From: Dialister succinatiphilus YIT 11850
Lineage (GTDB): Bacteria; Bacillota; Negativicutes; Veillonellales; Dialisteraceae
Direction: 5' to 3'
Length of the DNA stretch: 49,037 bases
NCBI RefSeq assembly: GCF_000242435.1
Contig: NZ_JH591188.1
Span: forward strand, 112,807-161,843
Shown: in pieces, positions 40,194 to 49,037 of the stretch
Layout: every line of letters begins with the position of its first letter
How positions within the stretch are numbered: position 1 is the stretch's first letter
Notes under the pieces: generated by a model
What the model was told of the DNA's origin: nothing
Database searches by the model: none
Seen by the model: only the letters and a program-made list of their open reading frames with translations
Translations under genes and position numbers: made by a program

Positions 40194-40856
40194 ATGCATC
40201 TGCACACAGGTACACACGTTGTAGAGCAGCTTTTCGGCATGTCTGTGAACATGGACACGATTTTTACCACGTGGCTTACAGCCCTTATCGTTTTCATCCT
40301 TGTCTTTGCCGCTACCCGGGGCAAATCACTGATTCCCGGCGGCTGGCAGAATATGGTGGAATGGCTTATTGAAGGTTTGTGCAATCAGTTTGACAGCAAT
40401 CTGGGGCATAAATACCGTCAGGTAGTCAACATTCTTCTGACCTTTTTCCTGTTTATCTTTACAGCCAACCAGATCGGTCTTCTGCCTACGGAGCATCTGA
40501 CTGCTTCACCAACCAATGACGTGAACACCACACTGGGTCTGGCTATTGCCAGTTCTCTGCTCCTTCACTTCTACTTCATTAAGAATAAAGGTGTTGGACA
40601 CTGGCTGAAGCACTTTTTTGAACCGTTCCCGGTTTTCGTTCTGATGAACCTGATTGAAGAGATTGCAAGGCCGGTTACGCTGGCTATGCGTCTATTCGGC
40701 AACATCTTGGCCGGCGAAATCCTGCTGGAAATTCTGTATTTCCTCTGCCCGTGGTTCGTACCTATGATCTGGATTGCTTTCAGCTTGTTTGTCGGAGCAG
40801 TTCAGGCATACATTTTCACCACCCTGGCTTCCGTGTACATGAAGGAAAGCCTCTAA
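40194..40856 (+). CDS. atpB: ATP synthase subunit a (AtpB)
   Basis: The 220-residue Fo stator subunit forms the ion half-channels beside the c-ring. About five spans are visible. The essential stator arginine is Arg166 in the conserved RPVTLAMRLFGNILAGE helix. The last helix, FSLFVGAVQAYIFTTLASVYM, has the expected Gln (VQAYIF). NQIGLLP near residue 92-98 is also a family motif. The N-terminal His-rich start (MHLHTGTHVVEQLFG) is unusual but short. ATG 40194 follows GGGGGTGAG. The 127-bp gap to atpE is the longest inside the cluster. Confidence 0.95.
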   Translation: MHLHTGTHVVEQLFGMSVNMDTIFTTWLTALIVFILVFAATRGKSLIPGGWQNMVEWLIEGLCNQFDSNLGHKYRQVVNILLTFFLFIFTANQIGLLPTEHLTASPTNDVNTTLGLAIASSLLLHFYFIKNKGVGHWLKHFFEPFPVFVLMNLIEEIARPVTLAMRLFGNILAGEILLEILYFLCPWFVPMIWIAFSLFVGAVQAYIFTTLASVYMKESL

Positions 40857-40983
40857 TCTTCGGTGGAGCAGAGCGCCGCTCTTTATCAAACGGCACGGCA
40901 CCGTCCGTCCAAACGGCTTGTCAATCTATCGGTACCGGCCGTCTCCGGAAATATTTAAGTGATTCTCAGGAGGAATTATTATT

Positions 40984-41235
40984 ATGGATCAGACAATCGT
41001 CGCACAGTATTCTCTTATCGCAGCCGCTTTCATTGCTGGCCTGGCATCTATCGCAGCTGCCTTCTCCGACTCCAAGGCAGCTTCCCATGCTCTCGAAGGC
41101 ATGACCCGTCAGCCTGAAATGGCAGGCAAGCTCTTCACCAACATGCTGGTTGCCATCGGCCTTATCGAATCTATTCCGATTATTGCTATCGTTATCGCTC
41201 TGGTTCTCGTATTCGCTAACCCATTCCTTAAATAA
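40984..41235 (+). CDS. atpE: ATP synthase subunit c (AtpE)
   Basis: The 83-residue hairpin protein forms the rotor ring. The conserved loop RQPE is at 42-45 and the ion-carrying Glu62 is in GLIES of helix 2. Two points are odd. First, the glycine pattern of helix 1 (GxGxGxGxG) is replaced by small residues in the pattern S22-x-A24-x-A26-x-S28-x-S30. Second, Asp29 occupies the place of the sodium-ligating glutamine of the Ilyobacter ring (Gln32), opposite Glu62, and Ser63 follows the glutamate as in sodium rings. The Thr67 and Tyr70 positions are Ile. This recalls the two-carboxylate site described in Fusobacterium nucleatum, which has Glu there. The ribosome site CAGGAGGAATT is strong, fitting the high copy number of this subunit. 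Confidence 0.96.
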   Translation: MDQTIVAQYSLIAAAFIAGLASIAAAFSDSKAASHALEGMTRQPEMAGKLFTNMLVAIGLIESIPIIAIVIALVLVFANPFLK

Positions 41236-41268
41236 TATTACTCAATATTACCTTAAGGAGGGATCGAA

Positions 41269-41763
41269 TTGGTAGAACTGAATGGTACACTGCTGATTCA
41301 GATCATCAACTTCGTTATTCTGTGTGCAATTCTCGGTCATTTCTGCTACAAACCGGTACTGAAAGTTCTTGATGAACGTAAGAACCGCATTAAGAATGAC
41401 CTGGACTCCGCTGCCGCTTCCAAGGCAGATGCTGAAAAGCTGAAGGAATCCTATGAAGAACAGCTCCGCGATGCACAGGCTAAAGCCCAGGAAATTGTGG
41501 ACAAGGCTGTAAAAGAAGCCAAAGTCCAGGCAGATGCCCAGATTAAGGAAGCTCATGCCGCTATTGAGAAGGAAAAAGAAAACGCAACCAAACAGATTGA
41601 GAGAGAACGCAAGGATGCTCTTGAAGAATTGAAATCTCAGGTTGCCGGACTCTCCTGCGAAATCGCAGCTAAGATCATCAGCAAAAATATGACGCCGGAA
41701 ACAAATGACCGGCTGATTGCGGAAAGCATCGCCAAGCTGGATGCCCGCAAAGCAGGTAAGTAA
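41269..41763 (+). CDS. atpF: ATP synthase subunit b (AtpF)
   Basis: The 164-residue peripheral-stalk subunit has one N-terminal span (about 5-25, NGTLLIQIINFVILCAILGHF) followed by a long charged helix rich in Ala, Lys and Glu that forms the dimeric coiled stalk. It ends in the region that meets subunit delta (SKNMTPETNDRLIAESIAKL). The start is TTG 41269, seven bases after AAGGAGGG. No ATG fits. It stops three bases before atpH. Confidence 0.95.
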   Translation: MVELNGTLLIQIINFVILCAILGHFCYKPVLKVLDERKNRIKNDLDSAAASKADAEKLKESYEEQLRDAQAKAQEIVDKAVKEAKVQADAQIKEAHAAIEKEKENATKQIERERKDALEELKSQVAGLSCEIAAKIISKNMTPETNDRLIAESIAKLDARKAGK

Positions 41764-41765
41764 TC

Positions 41766-42305
41766 ATGGATAAGAACGTAATCCTTGCAAAAAAGTACGG
41801 ACGTGCTATCTATGAGATCGCTGCTCAGCAGAACAGCCTGAAAAAAACAGAAGAAGATCTGGTACTGATTGCAGATGCTATCCGCAAAAATCAGAACCTC
41901 AAGGATTTTCTGAATCATCCTCTGCTTGCCAGGGATGTCAAGAAAGATACGTTAACAAAACTCTTTGCAGACAAGGTACAGCCGGTTGTCATGCAATTCT
42001 GCTACGTGGTTATGGACAGAGACCGTTTTGAGGTATTCCCCATGATGGTTGACTACTACGTGACCATGGCCCACCAGGGCATGGGCGTGGAAGAAGCGGT
42101 GGTAACATCCGCCCTCCCGCTCAGCAAGTCTCAGGCTGAAACGCTGAAGGAAAAACTCTCTGCCATTACCGGCAAGAAGATTCTCCTGAAGCAGAAAGTG
42201 GATGCAGCCTTAATCGGCGGATTCACCGTCCAGGTGGGCGACCGCCTCATCGATGGCTCCGTAGCAAGGTCCCTGCAGACACTGAAAGCGAAAATGATGC
42301 AATAA
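41766..42305 (+). CDS. atpH: ATP synthase subunit delta (AtpH)
   Basis: The 179-residue stalk cap links the b dimer to the top of the alpha3-beta3 head. The N-terminal six-helix domain starts AKKYGRAIYEIAAQQN, and the C-terminal part has the family motif GGFTVQVGDRLIDGSVARSLQTLK near 152-176. Its length is typical. Start ATG 41766 lies just after the stop of atpF, whose end supplies the ribosome site (AGCAGGTAAG). Confidence 0.95.
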   Translation: MDKNVILAKKYGRAIYEIAAQQNSLKKTEEDLVLIADAIRKNQNLKDFLNHPLLARDVKKDTLTKLFADKVQPVVMQFCYVVMDRDRFEVFPMMVDYYVTMAHQGMGVEEAVVTSALPLSKSQAETLKEKLSAITGKKILLKQKVDAALIGGFTVQVGDRLIDGSVARSLQTLKAKMMQ

Positions 42306-42324
42306 TTGAGGTGACTTATAGGAA

Positions 42325-43869
42325 ATGAAAATCAGTTCAGATGAAATCACATCTGTCATTAAAAAACAGATTGAAAACTACAAAGTAGACCTCAATGTCG
42401 ATGAAGTTGGTACAGTCCTTGAAGTCGGCGACGGCATTGCCCATGTATATGGCCTGCAGAACTGCATGGCCGGCGAACTCCTTGAACTGCCGAACGGCGT
42501 TTACGGAATGGCACTGAACCTGGAAGAAAGCAACGTAGGTGCCGTACTTCTGGGTCACTCTGAAACCATTAAGGAAGGCGACACTGTTAAAAGAACAGGC
42601 CACCTTATGCAGGTACCGGTAGGCAACGCAGTTATCGGCCGCGTTGTAAACGCACTGGGCCAGCCGATTGATGGCAAAGGTGAAATCAAAACCGACGAAT
42701 ATCGCGACATTGAAATCAAAGCACCGGGTATTGCCGACAGACAGCCGGTTAATGTCCCCCTGCAGACAGGTCTTAAAGCTATCGACTCCATGGTTCCTAT
42801 CGGAAGAGGCCAGCGTGAACTTATCATCGGCGACCGCGGCACCGGTAAAACAGCCATCGGCATTGATACCATTCTGAACCAGAAGGGTCAGAACGTCATT
42901 TGTATTTATGTATCCATCGGCCAGAAGAACTCCAACGTTGTTCGTGTATACGAAAAATTGAAGGCAGCTGGCGCCATGGATTACTCCATCATCGTCCATG
43001 CAGGCGCATCCGAAGGTTCCCCGATGCAGTACCTGGCACCATACTCCGGTGTCTCCATTGCAGAACACTTCATGCACCAGGGCAAAGATGTGCTCATCAT
43101 TTATGATGACCTCTCCAAACACGCTGTAGCATACCGTGCCATGTCCCTGCTGCTCCGTCGTCCACCGGGACGTGAAGCATATCCGGGCGATGTATTCTAT
43201 CTGCATTCCAGACTGCTGGAACGTGCAGCCCGCCTCTCCGATGCACTGGGCGGCGGCTCCATTACAGCACTTCCTATCATTGAAACCCTGGCAGGCGACG
43301 TAGGCGCATACATTCCGACCAACGTTATTTCCATTACCGACGGCCAGATTTACCTGGAAACCGGCCTCTTCTACTCCGGTGTCCGTCCGGCAATCAACGT
43401 AGGCCTCTCCGTATCCCGTGTAGGCGGCGCTGCCCAGATTAAAGCCATGAAACAGGTAGCCGGCACCCTCCGTCTGGACCTTGCCCAGTACAGAGAACTG
43501 GCAGCCTTTGCACAGTTCGGCTCTGACCTTGATCCGGCCACCAAAGCCCAGATCGACCGCGGCCAGAGAACCACCGAAATCCTGAAACAGCCGCAGTATT
43601 CCCCGTACCCCGTCGAAGACCAGGTACTGGCTATCTACATCGCTGTTAAAGGTGCCCTGGACGACATCGAAGTCAGCCAGGTCGTGGACTTTGAACACAA
43701 GTTCATTGATTTCATGCACAGCAGCCATCCGGAAGTTGGCGAAGACATTAAGAAGGCAAAGAAACTGACCGACGAAAATGAAGCCAGACTGAAAGATGCC
43801 ATCGCTGAATTCAAAGACCGCTACAAAGCAGCTGAATCTGAAGAAAAGTCGGAAAAGAAAGAGGGGTGA
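42325..43869 (+). CDS. atpA: ATP synthase subunit alpha (AtpA)
   Basis: The 514-residue non-catalytic head subunit binds ATP at Walker A GDRGTGKT (169-176). Its beta-barrel N-terminal domain (about 26-93) contains [11 protein letters not shown]. The conserved P-x-R-E-A-Y-P-G-D-x-F-Y stretch ([23 protein letters not shown]) and the [17 protein letters not shown] signature that includes the arginine finger region are both present. The acidic and lysine-rich C-terminal tail (about 495-514) is longer than average. Start ATG 42325 follows a weak GAGGTGAC site 18 bases earlier. It overlaps nothing and is five bases from atpG. Confidence 0.97.
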   Translation: MKISSDEITSVIKKQIENYKVDLNVDEVGTVLEVGDGIAHVYGLQNCMAGELLELPNGVYGMALNLEESNVGAVLLGHSETIKEGDTVKRTGHLMQVPVGNAVIGRVVNALGQPIDGKGEIKTDEYRDIEIKAPGIADRQPVNVPLQTGLKAIDSMVPIGRGQRELIIGDRGTGKTAIGIDTILNQKGQNVICIYVSIGQKNSNVVRVYEKLKAAGAMDYSIIVHAGASEGSPMQYLAPYSGVSIAEHFMHQGKDVLIIYDDLSKHAVAYRAMSLLLRRPPGREAYPGDVFYLHSRLLERAARLSDALGGGSITALPIIETLAGDVGAYIPTNVISITDGQIYLETGLFYSGVRPAINVGLSVSRVGGAAQIKAMKQVAGTLRLDLAQYRELAAFAQFGSDLDPATKAQIDRGQRTTEILKQPQYSPYPVEDQVLAIYIAVKGALDDIEVSQVVDFEHKFIDFMHSSHPEVGEDIKKAKKLTDENEARLKDAIAEFKDRYKAAESEEKSEKKEG

Positions 43870-43874
43870 TCTGA

Positions 43875-44753
43875 TTGGAAAGTACGCGTGATATAAAAGG
43901 GCGCATTAAGTCTGTCACCAACATCCAGCAGATCACAAAAGCAATGAAGATGGTAGCCGCTGCCCGTCTGCGCAAAGCAGAAGAAAAGGCAAACGGCTCC
44001 CGTCCCTATGCTGAAAAAATCGGAGAACTTCTGCGCCGGGCTTCTTCCGTAACCCCAGGCTTCACCAGCCCCCTCCTTGCGACGAGACCGGTGAAGAAGG
44101 TCGGCTATCTCATTATCAGCTCTGATAAAGGCCTTGCCGGCGCTTATAACTCCAACGTTATGAAGCGGACCATACAGGAAATCTCCGGTAAGGATCCGGC
44201 CAGCTACAGCATTTATATGTGTGGGAAACAGGGAAGAAATTTCCTGAAATTCCGTGGCTACGAACTGGCATCCTACCATTTCGGCTTTTCTGATAAACCA
44301 TCCGCCCAGGACTCCATTGACATCGCCAAGGAAATGGTGAAATACTTCGTTGACGAAGATGTGGATGAAGTTTATCTTATTTACACGAAATTTATCACTG
44401 CCCTCCGTCAGCAGGTACGGTGCGACCGGCTTCTGCCGATTGAAACCCCCGATGACGGTGCGGCAGAAGGAGCAGCTGAAGAATCTGCTGCCAGCGATGA
44501 ATACATGTTCCTCCCTGACGCAAACAAGGTTCTTTCCAAACTGCTTCCTGAATATGTACAGGTCCAGGTTTACAACGCCATGCTCCAGTCTGCCGCTTCC
44601 GAACTGGGAAGCCGTATGGCTGCCATGTCCGCTGCCACCGACAACGCAACCGAAAGAATCGCCGACCTCAACCTTACCTACAACAAAGCACGTCAGGCCC
44701 AGGTCACCAACGAAATTTCCGAAATTGTCGGCGGCGCAGCTGCGCTGGAATAA
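43875..44753 (+). CDS. atpG: ATP synthase subunit gamma (AtpG)
   Basis: The 292-residue central rotor shaft has the N-terminal coiled-coil helix DIKGRIKSVTNIQQITKAMKMVAAARLRKA, a classic opening. The C-terminal helix is NATERIADLNLTYNKARQAQVTNEISEIVGGAAAL, read in parts. A low-complexity Ala/Glu stretch at about 193-210 (DDGAAEGAAEESAASDE) sits in the variable region of the globular domain. The start is TTG 43875 with GAGGGGTGAT upstream. It is the third TTG start in the wecA-atp region. Confidence 0.95.
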   Translation: MESTRDIKGRIKSVTNIQQITKAMKMVAAARLRKAEEKANGSRPYAEKIGELLRRASSVTPGFTSPLLATRPVKKVGYLIISSDKGLAGAYNSNVMKRTIQEISGKDPASYSIYMCGKQGRNFLKFRGYELASYHFGFSDKPSAQDSIDIAKEMVKYFVDEDVDEVYLIYTKFITALRQQVRCDRLLPIETPDDGAAEGAAEESAASDEYMFLPDANKVLSKLLPEYVQVQVYNAMLQSAASELGSRMAAMSAATDNATERIADLNLTYNKARQAQVTNEISEIVGGAAALE

Positions 44754-46217
<1,464 letters not shown>

Positions 46218-46220
46218 GCC

Positions 46221-46640
46221 ATGGCTGATACCCTTACTAATCCTATGCACGTGGAAGTCATCAGTCCTGACGGCGCCATCTACCAGGATGACGGCGTAGA
46301 CATGGTGGTAGCCCGTGCAGAAGATGGCGAATTCGCTGTCATGAAACGCCATCTTCCCCTTGCTGCCGCTCTTTCCATGTGCGTTGTGCGCATTAAAAAA
46401 GCGGACCAGGAGGAAAGAATTGCTGTATTTGGCGGATTCCTTGAAACCAAGAACAGCAGAGTCAATGTCATTGCCCCGCTGGCTGAACTGGCGGAAAACA
46501 TTGACGTAGCCCGTGCCCAGGCGGCTAAGAAGCGCGCCGAAGACCGGCTGGCCAGCCGCGCCGAAGATATCGACGTGGACCGCGCCAGACTGGCCCTCAT
46601 GCGTGCCCTCATCCGTCTTTCCGCAACGAAAAGTCTCTAA
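46221..46640 (+). CDS. atpC: ATP synthase subunit epsilon (AtpC)
   Basis: The 139-residue rotor-foot subunit has an N-terminal beta-sandwich (about 8-92, HVEVISPDGAIYQDDGVDMVVARAEDGEFAVMKRHLPL, read in parts) and a C-terminal pair of helices (about 95-135) that can extend to inhibit hydrolysis. The usual G-x-x-G-I-L-P-x-H turn is changed to DGEFAVMKRHLPL, and the sandwich is otherwise normal. It is the last gene of the cluster, followed by two terminators in a row. Confidence 0.93.
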   Translation: MADTLTNPMHVEVISPDGAIYQDDGVDMVVARAEDGEFAVMKRHLPLAAALSMCVVRIKKADQEERIAVFGGFLETKNSRVNVIAPLAELAENIDVARAQAAKKRAEDRLASRAEDIDVDRARLALMRALIRLSATKSL

Positions 46641-46651
46641 TTCCTACAAAG

Positions 46652-46677
46652 GAGCTGCAGATTTCTGCAGCTCTTTT
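46652..46677 (+). terminator. First terminator of the atp cluster
   Basis: GAGCTGCAG/CTGCAGCTC (46652-46660/46665-46673) with a four-base loop is followed by TTTT. It begins 11 bp after the atpC stop. Confidence 0.88.
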
Positions 46678-46687
46678 GCTTTTGGAA

Positions 46688-46736
46688 AAAAAGGGCTGTG
46701 AAAAAATGATTTCCATTTTTTCACAGCCCCTTTTTT
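46688..46736. terminator. Second, bidirectional terminator of the atp cluster
   Basis: A perfect 16-bp stem GGGCTGTGAAAAAATG/CATTTTTTCACAGCCC (46693-46708/46714-46729) is flanked by A and T runs. It insulates the atp cluster from the next gene. Confidence 0.92.
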
Positions 46737-46773
46737 CATATGGTAAGATAAAGAAAAAGAAAGGAGCATGACC

Positions 46774-47463
46774 ATGAGAAAACAACTCACCGCCTTCCTC
46801 ACCGCCCTCTTCCTTCTTCTCTCCGGCGTCGCCGCCTGGGCAGACTACACCGAATGGAAAGACAGCAGCTATCCTTTTTCCGCAGCCAAAACCATTTACC
46901 TGGACCAGGTGGACACCGCCCAGGTGGAAAATCTCTCCCCTGTGGAAGAATGGAAACTGAAAGACACCTTCTACCGTAAAATTTCAAAAATCAAAGATAT
47001 CACCATCCTCATAAAAGAACCAAAACCGGAAGGACATCTCGCCTCCGGCACCGGTACAGAAGACGCCCTCATAGGCGGCAGCGACACCGCCATTCCCAAA
47101 GAAGCCGTAGAAAAAGGAGCAGACATCTACATCCTGCCCCGGATCACCACCTGGCAGACAGACTCCTACCTGGTACCGGCCCATACAGAATGGAGAAATC
47201 GGGAAATCCGCGACGCCTGGCGCGATAAAGATGGAAGATGGCACGAATACTACCGCACCATCACCTACCCCGAATACGTGCCGGACTACTGGGTCCCCTA
47301 TGCCGAAGTGACAGTCACTTTCGAATGGTACGACACCAAAACAGGCAGCCTCATTGCTTCCAGCGAAGACAAAAGACTGAGAGGGTCGGAAACCCATCCC
47401 GAAGACCTCTACGGACGAATCGTGGACCGGTTTATTAAAAATATGAAGAAGACCCTGGGATAG
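46774..47463 (+). CDS. Secreted protein of unknown function
   Basis: I do not recognise a family with confidence. The 229-residue product has a signal peptide (about 1-24, ending GVAAWA). The mature domain is rich in Tyr, Trp and charged residues, with LDQVDTAQVENLSPVEEWKLKDTFYRKI and a striking aromatic stretch, WHEYYRTITYPEYVPDYWVPYAEVTVTFEWYD, near 155-190 (read in parts). No lipobox or other membrane span is seen, so it is probably periplasmic. ATG 46774 is preferred to 46768 because AAGGAG ends only one base before the latter. Codons are strongly C-ending, like most of the window. It stands alone after the atp terminators. Confidence 0.72.
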   Translation: MRKQLTAFLTALFLLLSGVAAWADYTEWKDSSYPFSAAKTIYLDQVDTAQVENLSPVEEWKLKDTFYRKISKIKDITILIKEPKPEGHLASGTGTEDALIGGSDTAIPKEAVEKGADIYILPRITTWQTDSYLVPAHTEWRNREIRDAWRDKDGRWHEYYRTITYPEYVPDYWVPYAEVTVTFEWYDTKTGSLIASSEDKRLRGSETHPEDLYGRIVDRFIKNMKKTLG

Positions 47464-48227
47464 GGGCGGCGGTCGGCTTATGGACAAGCCCCTGTGGGGC
47501 TTGAGGGTTGACGGCCCGCTGGGCCGAAGGTTCTTAAGGGGCTTAAGTTTGACGCGCCTTTGACGCGAGGGGTGTTGTAGGGCGCCTCTAAATTATAGAA
47601 GGCGCCAGTTTGTATAAAACCTTAACAACCGCCCTGCGGTCGTCGGAAATGCAATCCCCCTTTGGTGGCTGGCGTCACCACCTTGCCCGGTGGGGAGCAT
47701 GTCACTGGATTCGCGGGTCGCGGGGCTCCCCTATGAATCCAGTTCCTTTGTCACCCCCGCAGTTCGGTGGCACAATAACCCGTGCTTACTGCAGAGCCAG
47801 AGACGCTTACGAAGAGAGGTTTCGAGGTGTTTTATTCTGCCCCCTGAACAGGGGGAAGTCCGGCCCAGCCGGATAGGGGGAGGCGAGCGCAGCGAGCCAA
47901 TCAGCAGAATTGTTTTTCATGCCATATGACACTGAAAGTAAATCCCGTAACGCTGACTTTATAAGCATTGCCCCCTAAAGGGGAAACGACTCACTACATT
48001 TTGCGCGTCGCTAGCGCTCCTTCAAAATGTGTTCTCTGTGCACCGTAGGGCAATCCACAACCCTCGGGGCCGAAGGCCCCGTCAAACTTAAGAACCCTCC
48101 GGCCCATAGGGCCGGTCCATCTTAAGAACCCTTTTCCACAACCCCTCTACACAACCCGCCGCCGACAGGCGGCCATAACCTTCGGGCCAAAGGCCCGTCA
48201 ACCCTCACACCGAAGGTGTGTCCCTTA
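47464..48227. repeat. Repeat mosaic with modules C and B before the ISLre2 element
   Basis: 47470-47640 holds palindromes and linkers. Module C covers about 47658-47828 (ACTGGATTCGCGGG...GAATCCAGT). Module B covers about 47829-47970, with an ATTCTG/CAGAAT outer pair, CCCCCTGAACAGGGGG and TCCGGCCCAGCCGGA. The palindrome chain continues to 48227. Order C then B is the same as at 7781-8260. No gene was seen. Confidence 0.65.
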
Positions 48228-49037
48228 GTGTAAAATTTTACTCGGTAGGGGAATTTTCCAGAAACAATAAAAGAGGAAAGCCTCCCCTTGAGTGGAAATG
48301 TTATAATTTCCGTGCACAAATAAAACAAAGAAAGGGCTTTCCTCATGGATATTATAACAAAAACTGGAGAAATTTGGAGTGAAAATGCAATTGGAGCAGT
48401 CATTTCTATCATCAAGGAATCTGATGATTCTATTGAGTCTGAAAGGAAGCTAACTCATTGGCTCACTGAAATGAACTGTCAGCTTATAGCTATGGCCCTG
48501 GCGCGTATTGACACTGAGCTGTATCAGATTTACAAGGTACAGGGGTGGCGTGTGGCACGCCGGGACTCTAGGACGATTTGCTGCCGCTATGGAGAGCTGA
48601 CCTATGCTCGAAGACTTCTGCAGAAAGATGGGAAGAGCTTCTATCCCCTGGACCGTAAAATGGGCTTTGAGCCCAGAAAACACTACAGCTTGGGAATGAT
48701 TGAGCGGATTGTCGAAGCTGTCGCAATTACCACATCTCGCAGTGCCAGCGAACTCCTGCAAAGCCTGGCAGGGATTACCATCTCCCATCAGTCCGTTATC
48801 TCACTCAAGAATTATGCCGGTAAGAAGGCAAAGGCTTATGAAAAAGCATTGGCAGAAGAGGAAAAGGTTGAAAAGCCGACACAGCCGGAAATTATAGCGA
48901 TTGAAGGAGATGGAATTGTACTCAAGAACAAGGAGAAAGGCGGCGTTTCGGAAGTGCACCGCCTCCAGGTATATGAGGGGGTCAGGAAAAATGGCAACAG
49001 GACAGAACTGGTAGGACTTCGCTGCTTTGCATCTACC
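48228..49037 (+). mobile_element. ISLre2-family insertion sequence, left part (cut by window edge)
   Basis: The element begins near 48228, where the palindrome chain stops and AT-rich DNA starts (GTGTAAAATTTTACTCGG, the likely terminal repeat). The transposase starts at 48345. The right end is outside the window, so the boundary and target duplication are not verified. Confidence 0.7.
48345..49037 (+). CDS. ISLre2-family transposase (UPF0236), N-terminal 231 residues (partial)
   Basis: The frame is open from ATG 48345 to the window edge. The protein has the features of the UPF0236/ISLre2 transposases: an N-terminal helical part (ITKTGEIWSENAIGAVISII, then RKLTHWLTEMNC), the RRDSRTICCRYGELTYARRL strand region near 72-91, FEPRKHYSLGMIERIVE near 108-124, the helix-turn-helix-like ISHQSVISLKNYAGKKA near 146-162, and IIAIEGDGIVLKNKEKG near 183-199, which holds the expected first catalytic aspartate. 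No frameshift is visible in this part. The ribosome site is AAAGGGC. It belongs to a different family from the IS at the left edge. Confidence 0.87.
   Translation, partial: MDIITKTGEIWSENAIGAVISIIKESDDSIESERKLTHWLTEMNCQLIAMALARIDTELYQIYKVQGWRVARRDSRTICCRYGELTYARRLLQKDGKSFYPLDRKMGFEPRKHYSLGMIERIVEAVAITTSRSASELLQSLAGITISHQSVISLKNYAGKKAKAYEKALAEEEKVEKPTQPEIIAIEGDGIVLKNKEKGGVSEVHRLQVYEGVRKNGNRTELVGLRCFAST

Noticed and set aside
42337-43728. 463-codon minus-strand open frame
   Set aside because: It is the shadow of atpA, produced by its codon bias. It has no ribosome site or family features.

Overview
The window reads as chromosome of an anaerobic, diderm Firmicute of the class Negativicutes; a Dialister-like genus is my best guess, from knowledge rather than from any search. 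The diderm signs are an OmpM-type porin with an N-terminal SLH domain, a TonB-dependent cobalamin receptor and a wecA/wecB pair. The Firmicute signs are strong AGGAGG ribosome sites, several TTG starts, a perfect CIRCE operator and many intrinsic terminators. No rRNA, tRNA, CRISPR array, phage or plasmid gene was found. Both edges cut into insertion sequences: an IS256-family transposase on the left and an ISLre2-family transposase on the right.

Layout. 1-700: IS256 end. 1905-4253 (minus): zinc/manganese-type ABC importer (ATPase, permease, lipoprotein). 4634-5059: hsp20 under CIRCE. 5518-7230: YddA-type ABC exporter. 8724-14212: nickel/peptide-class ABC importer in the order permease-permease-binding protein-ATPase-ATPase, preceded by a structured leader. 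14424-15644: SLH porin. 15918-18107: orphan amino-acid-binding lipoprotein and a convergent MATE exporter. 19201-20759: YitT protein and a small acidic coiled-coil protein. 21389-24780: BtuF-like lipoprotein, divergent from a cobalamin riboswitch and btuB. 24835-25464: flavin reductase. 25603-31277: second, Dpp/Opp-type peptide importer behind a two-hairpin leader. 31780-35929: serine hydrolase, GNAT acetyltransferase, small secreted protein, MarR regulator and class I amidotransferase. 37166-46640: wecA, wecB and the complete F1Fo ATP synthase cluster (atpZ, I, B, E, F, H, A, G, D, C). 46774-47463: secreted protein of unknown function.

How they fit together. The window is dominated by nutrient capture across a double membrane (metal, cobalamin, peptide or nickel, amino acid) and by the ion-driven ATP synthase. 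Subunit c carries an aspartate in helix 1 opposite the ion-binding glutamate, so its coupling ion deserves attention.

The most unusual feature is what separates the genes. About 6 kb of intergenic DNA is a mosaic of GC-rich palindromes joined by constant linkers (for example TCAAACTTAAGAACC). It is built from at least three recurring modules, called A, B and C here. Module A copies keep their stems by compensatory base changes, which suggests selection on structure. Repeat boundaries also touch genes: a 64-bp perfect repeat covers the stop codon of the second oppF-like gene and recurs 30 kb away. All coordinates come from reading the sequence; family names come from motif recognition and no database was searched.
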